Shown piece by piece: positions 15,995 to 22,810 of a stretch of 24,789 bases of DNA. How positions within the stretch are numbered: position 1 is the stretch's first letter; each line of letters starts with the position of its first letter. Under the pieces are notes generated by a model that saw only the letters and a list, made by a program, of their open reading frames with translations, had not been told where the DNA came from and ran no database searches. This DNA comes from Ga0077530 sp035565975 (GTDB taxonomy: Bacteria; Pseudomonadota; Alphaproteobacteria; Rhizobiales; Hyphomicrobiaceae). The DNA lies in contig DATMRT010000132.1 of assembly GCA_035565975.1 (NCBI GenBank), positions 1 through 24,789 of the forward strand, in the 5' to 3' direction. The translations under genes were made by a program, and so were the position numbers.

Positions 15995-17319
15995 AAGCCG
16001 CCTCGTTGCGCCTTTTCTTCGTCAACCGCTACTTCCATCCGGATCACTCGGCGACAAGCCAGATGCTCTCGGATCTCGCGTTCGCGCTCGCCAAGCGCGG
16101 ACACCGGATCACCGTCGTGACGTCACGCCTCGGATACGAGGACCCTCTCGCGCGTTATCCGAGGCGCGAGACCGTCCGCGGCGTCGACATCGTCAGGGTT
16201 CCGACGACGAGATTCGGACGGGCCGGCTTGGCAGGCCGCGCGATCGACTACGTCACATTCTATCTCGCAACGGCCTGGGCGTTGCTGCTGGCGGCACGCC
16301 GTGGCGACGTAATCGTCGCCAAGACGGATCCCCCCCTCCTTGGTCTGGTGACGATGCCGGTCGCCCGGCTACGCGGCGCGCGTCAGGTGAACTGGCTGCA
16401 GGACATCTTTCCTGAAGTCGCAATCGAGCTCGGGGTGGGAAAGGCGCTCGTGTGGCGCATCCTGTTCTCCGCGCTGCGCCGCTGGCGTGACCGCGTACTC
16501 CGCAAGTCCATCTTGAATGTAGTGATCGGCGAGCGCATGGCGGATGTGGTCCGCCGCACGGGCGTCCCTCCCGAGCGGGTTCGGGCCATCCCCAACTGGG
16601 CGGACGGCAAAGTCGTGCGGCCTGTTCCCGCGGAGGCCAACGGACTGCGGCAGGCGTGGGGCCTCGACGATACCTTTGTCGTCGGTTACTCGGGCAATCT
16701 CGGGCGCGCCCACGATATCGCGACCATGATCGATGCCATGGCCCTCACCGAGGCAGGCATTGCCGGGCATGCAGGCGCATTGCGCATGGCCGTGGGCGCG
16801 TCGCCGGTCCGGCAGCCGGCATCCGGCAAGCCGATCGCATGGCTGTTCGTCGGCGGCGGCGCAAAAATGGGCGTGCTTCGCGACGAGGTTCGTCAGCGCC
16901 ACAATGTGCGCGCGCATTTCCATGCCTACCAGCCGCGCGAGCAATTGGCGGAGAGCCTCTCGGTCCCCGACGTCCATCTGATTACCCTGCATCCGGGGCT
17001 CGAAGGGCTCGTCGTCCCGAGCAAGTACTACGGCATTGCCGCGGCCGGACGGCCGGCCATTTTCATCGGCGACCCGGAAGGCGAGATCGGACGCATTCTC
17101 ACGCGCACCCAGACGGGCTTTGTCGTTGCCGCCGGCGATAGTGAGGGCTTGGCGCGCACCATCCTGTCCCTGGCGGCGGATCCTCAACTGGCCCTCGAGT
17201 ACGGCCGACGTGCGAGAGCGCTCCTGGAGCGCGCGTACGATCTCCCCTTCGCGGTGTCCGCGTGGGAGAATCTGATTTCTGATGTTTCGTCGGAAGGCAG
17301 AACCGAAACGAAGCCGTAA
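15991..17319 (+). CDS. Glycosyltransferase family 4 (WcaI/WbuB-like)
   Basis: This 442-residue GT-B enzyme is probably the one that adds fucose or another sugar from the pathway just upstream. The N-terminal half reads LFFVNRYFHPDHSATSQMLS and WLQDIFPEVAIELG, as in WcaI/WbuB proteins. The C-terminal half has AIPNWAD, VGYSGNLGRAHD and LHPGLEGLVVPSKYYGIAAAGRP (donor-binding region with its conserved glutamate). The first codon used is TTG at 15991, overlapping the fcl stop as TTGA; GGAG lies about 13 bases upstream, so another TTG at 16006 is possible. A stretch near residues 265-280 (VGASPVRQPASGKP) looks like a low-complexity insertion. It is the last gene of its operon, before a strong hairpin. 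Confidence 0.88.
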   Translation: MKAASLRLFFVNRYFHPDHSATSQMLSDLAFALAKRGHRITVVTSRLGYEDPLARYPRRETVRGVDIVRVPTTRFGRAGLAGRAIDYVTFYLATAWALLLAARRGDVIVAKTDPPLLGLVTMPVARLRGARQVNWLQDIFPEVAIELGVGKALVWRILFSALRRWRDRVLRKSILNVVIGERMADVVRRTGVPPERVRAIPNWADGKVVRPVPAEANGLRQAWGLDDTFVVGYSGNLGRAHDIATMIDAMALTEAGIAGHAGALRMAVGASPVRQPASGKPIAWLFVGGGAKMGVLRDEVRQRHNVRAHFHAYQPREQLAESLSVPDVHLITLHPGLEGLVVPSKYYGIAAAGRPAIFIGDPEGEIGRILTRTQTGFVVAAGDSEGLARTILSLAADPQLALEYGRRARALLERAYDLPFAVSAWENLISDVSSEGRTETKP

Positions 17320-17343
17320 CCGCGCAAATACCGACATCGTGGA

Positions 17344-17389
17344 GGCGCCAAAGGGCCGGGATCAGTAATGGTCCCGGCCCTTTGGCGCC
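17344..17389. terminator. Long perfect hairpin between convergent genes
   Basis: Arms of 18 bases (GGCGCCAAAGGGCCGGGA and its exact complement) surround a 10-base loop. It sits 24 bases after the plus-strand glycosyltransferase stop and 27 bases before the end of the minus-strand ligase gene. Neither side has a clear T-run, but the placement suggests a bidirectional transcription end. Confidence 0.6.
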
Positions 17390-17416
17390 AGGAATCGCTG
17401 CCGAATTCATAGTGGC

Positions 17417-19042
17417 TCAGCGTTTCTCGGACTCATCCCGATCATCAGTCCGCACCGAGCCCGGCAGCTTCGGCATGGGAGGGCGGTCCGGGCGGCCCGG
17501 TCTGCGCCAGGCAACCGGCCAGTCAGTTCGCGGGGGAAGCGGGGCAAAGCGTGCGCCGTCGGACTGCGGTTCCGCCATGGCGTCAGGCTCCGGTTCGAGG
17601 GAACGCGGCCGGGCGTTTTTCCGCCGCTCCGCAGGCTCGGAGGAGCGCGCAGACAAGACAGCCTCCGCTCCCAAAGGAGCATGGACGAGCGCAGCTGCAA
17701 AAGCAAACACAGCCATGAGCGCCGTGGTCCGCAAGGGATAATCCACCATCGAGTGCATCAGCAGTAAAAAGAGCACGAGCGTTGCGGCGCAGGCGAGCAA
17801 ACTGTCCCTTTGGCCGGCTCCTGGCAGCCCGCTCCGCCAGACACGCACACAAGCCGCCGCGATCCAGCCGAGCGCCACGATCATCGCCACGATCCCGATC
17901 AGGCCCGCCTCGAGCCATAGCTCGAGATAATCGTTGTGAGCACGATTGATGAACGCGCCCCAATCATCCACGGGCCTCTCGAAAGCCTTGTAGACCGGCA
18001 CGAACGTGCCCATCCCCGAGCCGAAAGGCATGAAGGCGCGCGCCCCCTCTATCGTTGTTCGCACCAGCAGGACCCGTCCATCTTCCAAGGGGCCTGAAGC
18101 AAACCGAGTCTGGACACGATGGAACGCCAATTGCGTGGCCATGAGCACCGCGAGCCCGAATGCCGCGATCAGAAGTCGTCTCCCGGTGCGCGTCGCGGTG
18201 TTGTCGGGCGTCTTCGAGCTCGGAGAAACCCCGGAAAACCGCCCGGCATACGTCATGGCGAGCGAGCCGAGCAGCGCGACAAGAGTCAGGCCAATCCCGG
18301 CGCGCGACCTCGTTATGGCCTGCGCGGCGACAAGGACAACGAGCGCGGCGAGGCCGAGCATGGCGACAATCAAATGCGGGCTTGCGCGGCGCGATCGAAT
18401 GGAGCCCGCCGCTTGCGTGCGGATCACGGCTGCGATGGACATGGCTGCCGCGATCGGCACCAGCACGTAGAGCAGCGCCGCGTGGTGGTTGCGGTTGGCA
18501 AAGAAGCCGACCGTTTCAGTGGCGTTCGTGAAGGCATAAAACCGCAGCGGGCTCGCGGTGCCCTGCGCCACCTGAAGCAAACCTAATGCGGCGGCGACCA
18601 TGCCGAATGCCAAAAGCACAATCGCGATGCGTCGCCTTTCCGCGTAGCCAAGCTGCGCGGCGCATAGCAACACCGCAGCAGGCGGCAGAAGGGCAATCGC
18701 ACTGAGCCACGTTCCCCGCGGCGACACGCTGATCGGCCGCCAACCAGGCTCGAGCCCGGCCGCCTCTAGCGCGCTGACGAAATCGGCCCGGCCGGGCAAT
18801 GCCGTCCATAGCGCAGGCGGCATCGGCACCAATTGCACGAGCGGAATGGCCGCCGCCAACAGGCAAACGAGGATGGCGATCCGCCCCTGCTTGCGCCCTG
18901 CGTCAGGCGGCAGCTCGATAAGGCGCCATGCCGCCCAGAGGAGAAGCGGAACAGCCAGCATCTGCAGCGCTACGTCGGAGAAGAATCCGGCGCGCGTGCC
19001 CCCGCCCAGCATAAGACAGGCCAGGAAATAGGCCGTCGCCAC
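17417..19042 (-). CDS. O-antigen ligase / Wzy-like polymerase family membrane protein
   Basis: This multi-span inner-membrane protein has at least ten hydrophobic stretches, a large periplasmic section, and HNDYLELWLEAGLIGIVAMI, the signature region of the Wzy_C (O-antigen ligase) family. A long charged, proline-rich C-terminal tail of roughly 90 residues is probably cytoplasmic and disordered. It should transfer or polymerise undecaprenyl-linked glycans in the periplasm. The GTG at 19042 gives 541 residues but falls inside the first hydrophobic span. The frame continues upstream without a stop, and a CTG at 19105 has GGGGAGG seven bases before it and would supply a basic N-terminus (SKTKRSSRSR). 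The true protein may be 562 residues. It lies directly after the FecR-like gene. Ligase or polymerase cannot be decided. Confidence 0.85.
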   Translation of the reverse strand: MATAYFLACLMLGGGTRAGFFSDVALQMLAVPLLLWAAWRLIELPPDAGRKQGRIAILVCLLAAAIPLVQLVPMPPALWTALPGRADFVSALEAAGLEPGWRPISVSPRGTWLSAIALLPPAAVLLCAAQLGYAERRRIAIVLLAFGMVAAALGLLQVAQGTASPLRFYAFTNATETVGFFANRNHHAALLYVLVPIAAAMSIAAVIRTQAAGSIRSRRASPHLIVAMLGLAALVVLVAAQAITRSRAGIGLTLVALLGSLAMTYAGRFSGVSPSSKTPDNTATRTGRRLLIAAFGLAVLMATQLAFHRVQTRFASGPLEDGRVLLVRTTIEGARAFMPFGSGMGTFVPVYKAFERPVDDWGAFINRAHNDYLELWLEAGLIGIVAMIVALGWIAAACVRVWRSGLPGAGQRDSLLACAATLVLFLLLMHSMVDYPLRTTALMAVFAFAAALVHAPLGAEAVLSARSSEPAERRKNARPRSLEPEPDAMAEPQSDGARFAPLPPRTDWPVAWRRPGRPDRPPMPKLPGSVRTDDRDESEKR

Positions 19043-19147
19043 AGCGAAGAACGGCGTGATCGGCGCCGGCGCCCGGCTGCGGGAAGATCTCTTTGTCTTC
19101 GACAGGAGTCTGCCTCCCCAGCGCGCCCGGCGGCGGCGTATCAGCGA

Positions 19148-19582
19148 TCAGGGCCCAGCCGCCGGTTTGCGGCCGTCGATCAGCGCGGCGCCATCCCTCA
19201 GCCAATTCGGGTCGAATTTGACGCGCGGTTGCAGGACCGGCACAGGATCCCGCGATGGATCGCGATCCTCGTCTGCGGTGCAGGGCGACCGAGTTCCGAT
19301 CCAGGCGATCGTGCCCGGCCTGACGTCGATCGTGCAGCCGTCGTCGTACGAGAGGCTGCCCAGGCCCTGCGGAGCCGCCATGGCTGCATCGCCGGCCTTC
19401 AAGCGCACGGCGCCCTCGATCACCCGATAGCCGGCTCCCTCATTGATCAGCACCTGGCCACGGACCGTCCGGATCTCGGCTGCTTCAGCACTCAAGGCGA
19501 AAGCGACGGCCACGAGTGCCCCACTTGCGAGCGCGAGCACAACGCACGCGCGCATGAAGCCGTAACTCTTATGCGCCGACAT
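19148..19582 (-). CDS. Small exported FecR-like protein
   Basis: This protein of about 144 residues has an N-terminal signal (MRACVVLALASGALVAVAFA, likely cleavage after ALSAEA). It is followed by a FecR-type beta repeat: IRTVRGQVLINEGAGYRVI, then LKAGDAAMAAPQGLGSLSYD and DGCTIDVRPGTIAWIG. FecR domains occur in periplasmic sensing or scaffold proteins, and stand-alone copies are common near export genes. It has no sigma-factor partner here, so iron signalling is unlikely. The start at 19582 (MSAHKSYGF) is a choice among in-frame ATGs at 19645, 19609, 19582 and 19555; only the signal peptide is constant. Two cysteines could form a disulfide. The stop is 42 bases before the possible CTG start of the ligase, in the same frame, so joint expression is likely. 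Confidence 0.72.
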   Translation of the reverse strand: MSAHKSYGFMRACVVLALASGALVAVAFALSAEAAEIRTVRGQVLINEGAGYRVIEGAVRLKAGDAAMAAPQGLGSLSYDDGCTIDVRPGTIAWIGTRSPCTADEDRDPSRDPVPVLQPRVKFDPNWLRDGAALIDGRKPAAGP

Positions 19583-19737
19583 CTCCAACGCGAACAAGCC
19601 TTCCCTCATCTGGGACAAGACCCCACCAGTCCCAAGGTACCCCATACCGAACGGCGCGGAAACGAATCTCTATCCCGAAATGCAGACGCACCGACCTCGC
19701 GGCCGGCGCGCGCCGGGCAAACAGATGCAACGGCGGC

Positions 19738-20628
19738 TCACACCGCCTTCGCCGAATAGGCACGCGCTTCAATGTCATCGCGGGCGATGTCGGCCGCGTG
19801 ACGAATATCGATGACCGGAGCCAGAGCGCTCCTCAAACGTGATCTCAGCGCACTGCGGCCGCCATTCTGAGCCGCGAGCGGCGCACAGAGAGCCATGGCA
19901 GCCGCCGGCAGGCTCGCAGCGAGGTCGGGCTGCTCTCCTGCATTACCGAAGGTGCCGCGACTTTCTGCGGAGGCAAGCAGGCTCTCACAAGGGAGGCCTT
20001 CCGCGAGCAGCACATCGTGGCGATCGAGCTCAATGTGATAATACTCGAGGCGATCCGTATCCGGGTGCACGATCGTGATGGTCCGACCATTGACCAGATC
20101 ACCCGCCGGAATGAGGACGCCATTCAAGTAGAGCAAGTGCCCCCGCGACACGAACAGGTCGCGATGCGGAAGGCCGGCACCGATCGCATCTTTCGCGATG
20201 CGGACAGGGCGCACGCCTTCCATCCACGGCGTCTGGCCGCTGCGATCAAACACCGTCCTGCCGATCCAGCGAATGGCCTTCGCCGTGCCGTCGTTGGTCA
20301 CAACGAGATCGCCGATCTTCAACGCCTCGACCGGCACCTCGCCTCGTGGTGTCCGCAGTCGCGTGCCGACGAGCAGGCACTTGTGTGAATCGTCGTGGGA
20401 GTGATCGTGATCATGGTGGTGGTGATGGTGAGGAGGAGGCCCCGGCGGTCTCGGCGGACTCCACCACCAATTCCAGCTCGGGCCGGGTCTCGGGCCGTTC
20501 GCCAATGCCCTGCCCGCAGCCGCAGGTCCCAGTGTCACCAATAGTCCGGCCGCAGCGACGAGACTTCTGCGAGTGAGCTCGGCGCCACGCGGCTTAGATC
20601 CGGAAACCGAGTTCGTCGAGTGGGACAC
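19738..20628 (-). CDS. Exported single Hint_2-domain protein (paralogue 2) with His-rich segment
   Basis: This 296-residue protein is about half identical by eye to the Hint protein at 8492-9337. The Tat-like motif LTRRSLVAAAGLL has its arginine pair at 20-21, as in the paralogue; cleavage is likely after RALA (43). The mature protein begins with a Trp/Pro-rich stretch (NWWWSPPRPPGPPP), then HHHHHHDHDHSHDDSH. The Hint domain starts at Cys84 (CLLVGTRLRTPRGEVPVEAL) and has VSRGHLLYLNG (His164) and YYHIELDRHDVLLAEG ending LPCES. The GTG at 20628 is chosen because GAGGAGGAG lies six bases upstream; an ATG at 20658 would add 10 residues and bury that site. It could release its short N-terminal peptide or join it to a nucleophile; this is inference from the fold. 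The histidine cluster should bind Zn, Ni or Cu. Confidence 0.85.
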   Translation of the reverse strand: MSHSTNSVSGSKPRGAELTRRSLVAAAGLLVTLGPAAAGRALANGPRPGPSWNWWWSPPRPPGPPPHHHHHHDHDHSHDDSHKCLLVGTRLRTPRGEVPVEALKIGDLVVTNDGTAKAIRWIGRTVFDRSGQTPWMEGVRPVRIAKDAIGAGLPHRDLFVSRGHLLYLNGVLIPAGDLVNGRTITIVHPDTDRLEYYHIELDRHDVLLAEGLPCESLLASAESRGTFGNAGEQPDLAASLPAAAMALCAPLAAQNGGRSALRSRLRSALAPVIDIRHAADIARDDIEARAYSAKAV

Positions 20629-21004
20629 GGCTCGCTCCTCCTCATGCAGCACCCGCAATATGTGCCTGCTTGCGCATCAGCCAGCGCGATGCTTCCTCAG
20701 TCCCGCCACACTGTCAACGCACTGACGCCACAATCGCTCAAGCGCAGCGACGATTTTAGCAAGCGAATCAGATCATTGAAGCGGATGTCCACAAGTTGCC
20801 AAGCGGTCCATGGCGTTCTGCCCCCATGCACGGCGCACTGGGCGAATTCGAAGCGCGCACCTCACACCAAGCCGCCTTCGCTGGCCTATAGCCACGGCGA
20901 AGGTCATGATATATCACTCGTGTATTACGTGCCGCGCGCGATTGCGAGATGTCGCTGACGGCGAGCGGTGCTCTGACAGGCCCGAAACTACGGGAGGTGG
21001 GACA
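20629..21004. other. Divergent intergenic region between Hint gene 2 and the hydroxylase gene
   Basis: No gene is supported in these 376 bases. The left part carries the predicted promoter of the Hint gene (20689-20717). Near 20910-20930 the AT-rich ATGATATATCACTCGTGTAT could hold the -10 of the rightward hydroxylase gene, but no matching -35 is clear. The middle shows nothing recognisable. Confidence 0.45.
20689..20717 (-). promoter_or_regulatory. Predicted promoter of the second Hint gene
   Basis: On the minus strand TTGACA (20717-20712) is followed after 17 bases by AAGCAT (20694-20689). GTTGACA-G-TGTGGCGG matches the promoter block at 9853-9868 in 15 of 16 bases. A further TTGTGGCG lies about 20 bases upstream. 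The GTG start is about 60 bases downstream. Confidence 0.5.
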
Positions 21005-21775
21005 ATGATCACGGAACGCCAGAAGCAATTTCGGGCCCAGTACCGCGACCGGATCATGGGCTTCTATGACGGCTACCTGCACATCGCGATCATCTACGTG
21101 ATGGGCGCTGCGGCCTTCTACATCTACCTCCAGCACATCCACGCGCCGACGTGGCTCGAGCTGACCACGATCCCCATCACGTTCCTCTTCACGAACGTCT
21201 TCGAGTGGTTCGTGCACAAGTACGTCATGCACCGGCCGATCAACATCAAGGGCCTGCGCGCCGTCTACGAGCGCCACACGCTCAATCACCACCAGTTCTT
21301 CACCGACGAGGAAATGCGCTTCCGCGATCACAAGGACTGGCGCGTCACGGTCTTCCCGCCCTATGCGCTCGTCGTCTTCATTTTGATGTCCATTCCCGGC
21401 GGGCTCATCCTCGGCCATCTGTTCTCGGCCAACGTCGGCTGGCTCTTCATGTGCACGACGACCGGCATGTACCTCATCTATGAGTTCATGCACTTCTGCT
21501 GCCATGTCGACGAGAACTGGTTCGTGCGCAACTGTCCGTTCGTCAATACGCTCCGCCGCCATCACACGGCGCATCACAACGCGCGGCTGATGATGGAGGT
21601 GAACATGAACCTCACCTTCCCGATCGCCGACTGGTTCTTCGGCACATCGGATCTCGATCGCGGCCTTGCCGGTCATGTGTTCAACGGCTACGACACGAGC
21701 CACCTCAAGAAAGACCTGCGCGGCACGCCGAAGCGTCCGGACGAGGCCGCCGCGGTCGCCATGGGCAACTATTGA
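21005..21775 (+). CDS. Fatty acid hydroxylase / sterol desaturase superfamily protein
   Basis: This 256-residue integral membrane diiron enzyme carries the family histidine clusters: HKYVMH (71-76), ERHTLNHHQF (H91, H95, H96), EFMHFCCHVDE (H163, H167) and RRHHTAHHN (H186, H187, H190, H191). Hydrophobic spans lie at about 25-44, 55-66, 119-140 and 143-161. It should hydroxylate or desaturate a lipid chain or isoprenoid in the membrane using O2; the substrate is not predictable. The ATG at 21005 has GGAGGTGG just upstream, a very strong ribosome site, so the longer frame beginning at 20810 is rejected. A small membrane-protein gene follows seven bases after the stop. It is divergent from the second Hint gene. 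Confidence 0.9.
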   Translation: MITERQKQFRAQYRDRIMGFYDGYLHIAIIYVMGAAAFYIYLQHIHAPTWLELTTIPITFLFTNVFEWFVHKYVMHRPINIKGLRAVYERHTLNHHQFFTDEEMRFRDHKDWRVTVFPPYALVVFILMSIPGGLILGHLFSANVGWLFMCTTTGMYLIYEFMHFCCHVDENWFVRNCPFVNTLRRHHTAHHNARLMMEVNMNLTFPIADWFFGTSDLDRGLAGHVFNGYDTSHLKKDLRGTPKRPDEAAAVAMGNY

Positions 21776-21782
21776 GGCGATC

Positions 21783-21983
21783 ATGCCGAACGACGTCAAA
21801 GCCATCGTTTCGATCGTCACGCTGGTTGCTGCCCTCGCCTTCGCCTATTGGGAAGCCGCGATCGGCAAGGGCGTGCCGCCGTGGTTCGTCATCGCCTTTG
21901 CCGTGTTCGCCGTCGTCGCCATGTGGATCTTTCCCGAGGCGGGCGTGAAGAAGGGCGACATGCCCTCCAAGACGCCGCGCTGA
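21783..21983 (+). CDS. Small two-span membrane protein, unknown function
   Basis: This 66-residue protein has two hydrophobic segments (IVSIVTLVAALAFAYWEAA and WFVIAFAVFAVVAMWIF) and a short lysine-rich tail (VKKGDMPSKTPR). GAGG lies five bases before the ATG at 21783, and the gene starts seven bases after the hydroxylase stop, so the two are probably translated together. I do not recognise a family. A partner or stabiliser role for the hydroxylase is inference from position only. Confidence 0.7.
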   Translation: MPNDVKAIVSIVTLVAALAFAYWEAAIGKGVPPWFVIAFAVFAVVAMWIFPEAGVKKGDMPSKTPR

Positions 21984-22016
21984 CATGTGCCCAGGCGTGC
22001 AGGACCGAGCCACTCC

Positions 22017-22709
22017 ATGACGAGCGTGCTGTTGAGGAATGTGCCCGCGACGGCTCCCATGGTCAGAGTGGAGACGCTGACCGAGCAGGCCTACAACCGG
22101 CTCGAGGAGATGATCGTCACGCTGCAGCTTGCACCTGGCGCCGTGCTTTCGGAGCAGGCCCTTGCCAATGAGATCGGCATCGGCCGCACGCCTGTGCGCG
22201 AGGCCTTGCAGCGGCTCGCTCATGAAGGACTCGTGCAGGTGCTGCCGCGCAAGGCGATCATCGTTACCGACACGGACCCGCGACGCCAACTCCTCGTGCT
22301 CGAAGTCCGCCGCGAACTCGAGCGCCTGCTCGCGCGCACCAGCGCGGAGCGCGCGACCGACGCCGAGCGGACGCGCTTCCTGGCCCTTGCCGACGGCATG
22401 GTTGTCGCCGCCAACGCCAACGATGACATCGCCTTCATGCGTCTCGACCGCGAGATGAACGGGCTACTCATCGAGGCGGCGCACAACGAATACGCCTCGC
22501 GGTCCATGCGCTTCCTCAACGGGCATTCGCGACGCTTCTGGTACCTGCACTACAAGGAGGCTGCCGATCTGCCGAAGTGCGCGCGCCTCCATGCGGATGA
22601 GGCCCGCGCGATCGCCAAGGGCCATGGCGCGCGCGCCATGGCCGCCGCCGACAAGCTGCTCGACTATGTCGAGAGCTTCACCCGGGGCACGGTCGCGCTG
22701 CGGCGCTGA
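22017..22709 (+). CDS. GntR family transcriptional regulator (FadR/FCD type)
   Basis: This 230-residue DNA-binding protein has the GntR winged helix at about residues 15-80: LTEQAYNRLEEMIVTLQLAPG, LSEQALANEIGIGRTPVREA, LQRLAHEGLVQVLPRKAIIV. An all-helical effector domain of the FCD type follows (VRRELERLLARTSAE, DREMNGLLIEAAHNEY, HADEARAIAKGHGARAMAAA). The usual metal-ligand histidines are only partly evident. It probably senses a small acid or lipid-derived ligand and controls the two genes just upstream or a remote target. I use the ATG at 22017; a GTG at 21987 or ATG at 22059 is possible. It lies 33 bases after the small membrane-protein gene. Confidence 0.88.
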   Translation: MTSVLLRNVPATAPMVRVETLTEQAYNRLEEMIVTLQLAPGAVLSEQALANEIGIGRTPVREALQRLAHEGLVQVLPRKAIIVTDTDPRRQLLVLEVRRELERLLARTSAERATDAERTRFLALADGMVVAANANDDIAFMRLDREMNGLLIEAAHNEYASRSMRFLNGHSRRFWYLHYKEAADLPKCARLHADEARAIAKGHGARAMAAADKLLDYVESFTRGTVALRR

Positions 22710-22776
22710 GGTCGTCCCCTACCATTCCACCATCTGTGATCATCGGAACGTGACTTGACCCGGGCCTGGCAAATTA

Positions 22777-22796
22777 ATAACCAACCGGCTGGTTAT
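22777..22796. promoter_or_regulatory. Predicted TetR operator
   Basis: ATAACCAACCGGCTGGTTAT is an inverted repeat in which only one pair of symmetric positions fails to match. It lies 14 bases before the TetR start codon. TTGACC at 22755-22760 could be the -35, placing the operator over the -10 region, so bound repressor would block its own promoter and the pump genes behind it. Confidence 0.7.
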
Positions 22797-22810
22797 AAAT
22801 AGGCTCCGAC

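Noticed and set aside
19703..19716. CCGGCGCGCGCCGG palindrome after the second Hint gene as a terminator
   Set aside because: No T-run on either strand, and such short GC palindromes are common at this base composition. The Hint, FecR-like and ligase genes may still be one transcript.
20810..21004. N-terminal extension of the hydroxylase frame by 65 residues
   Set aside because: The strong GGAGGTGG site and the conserved protein start both point to the ATG at 21005.
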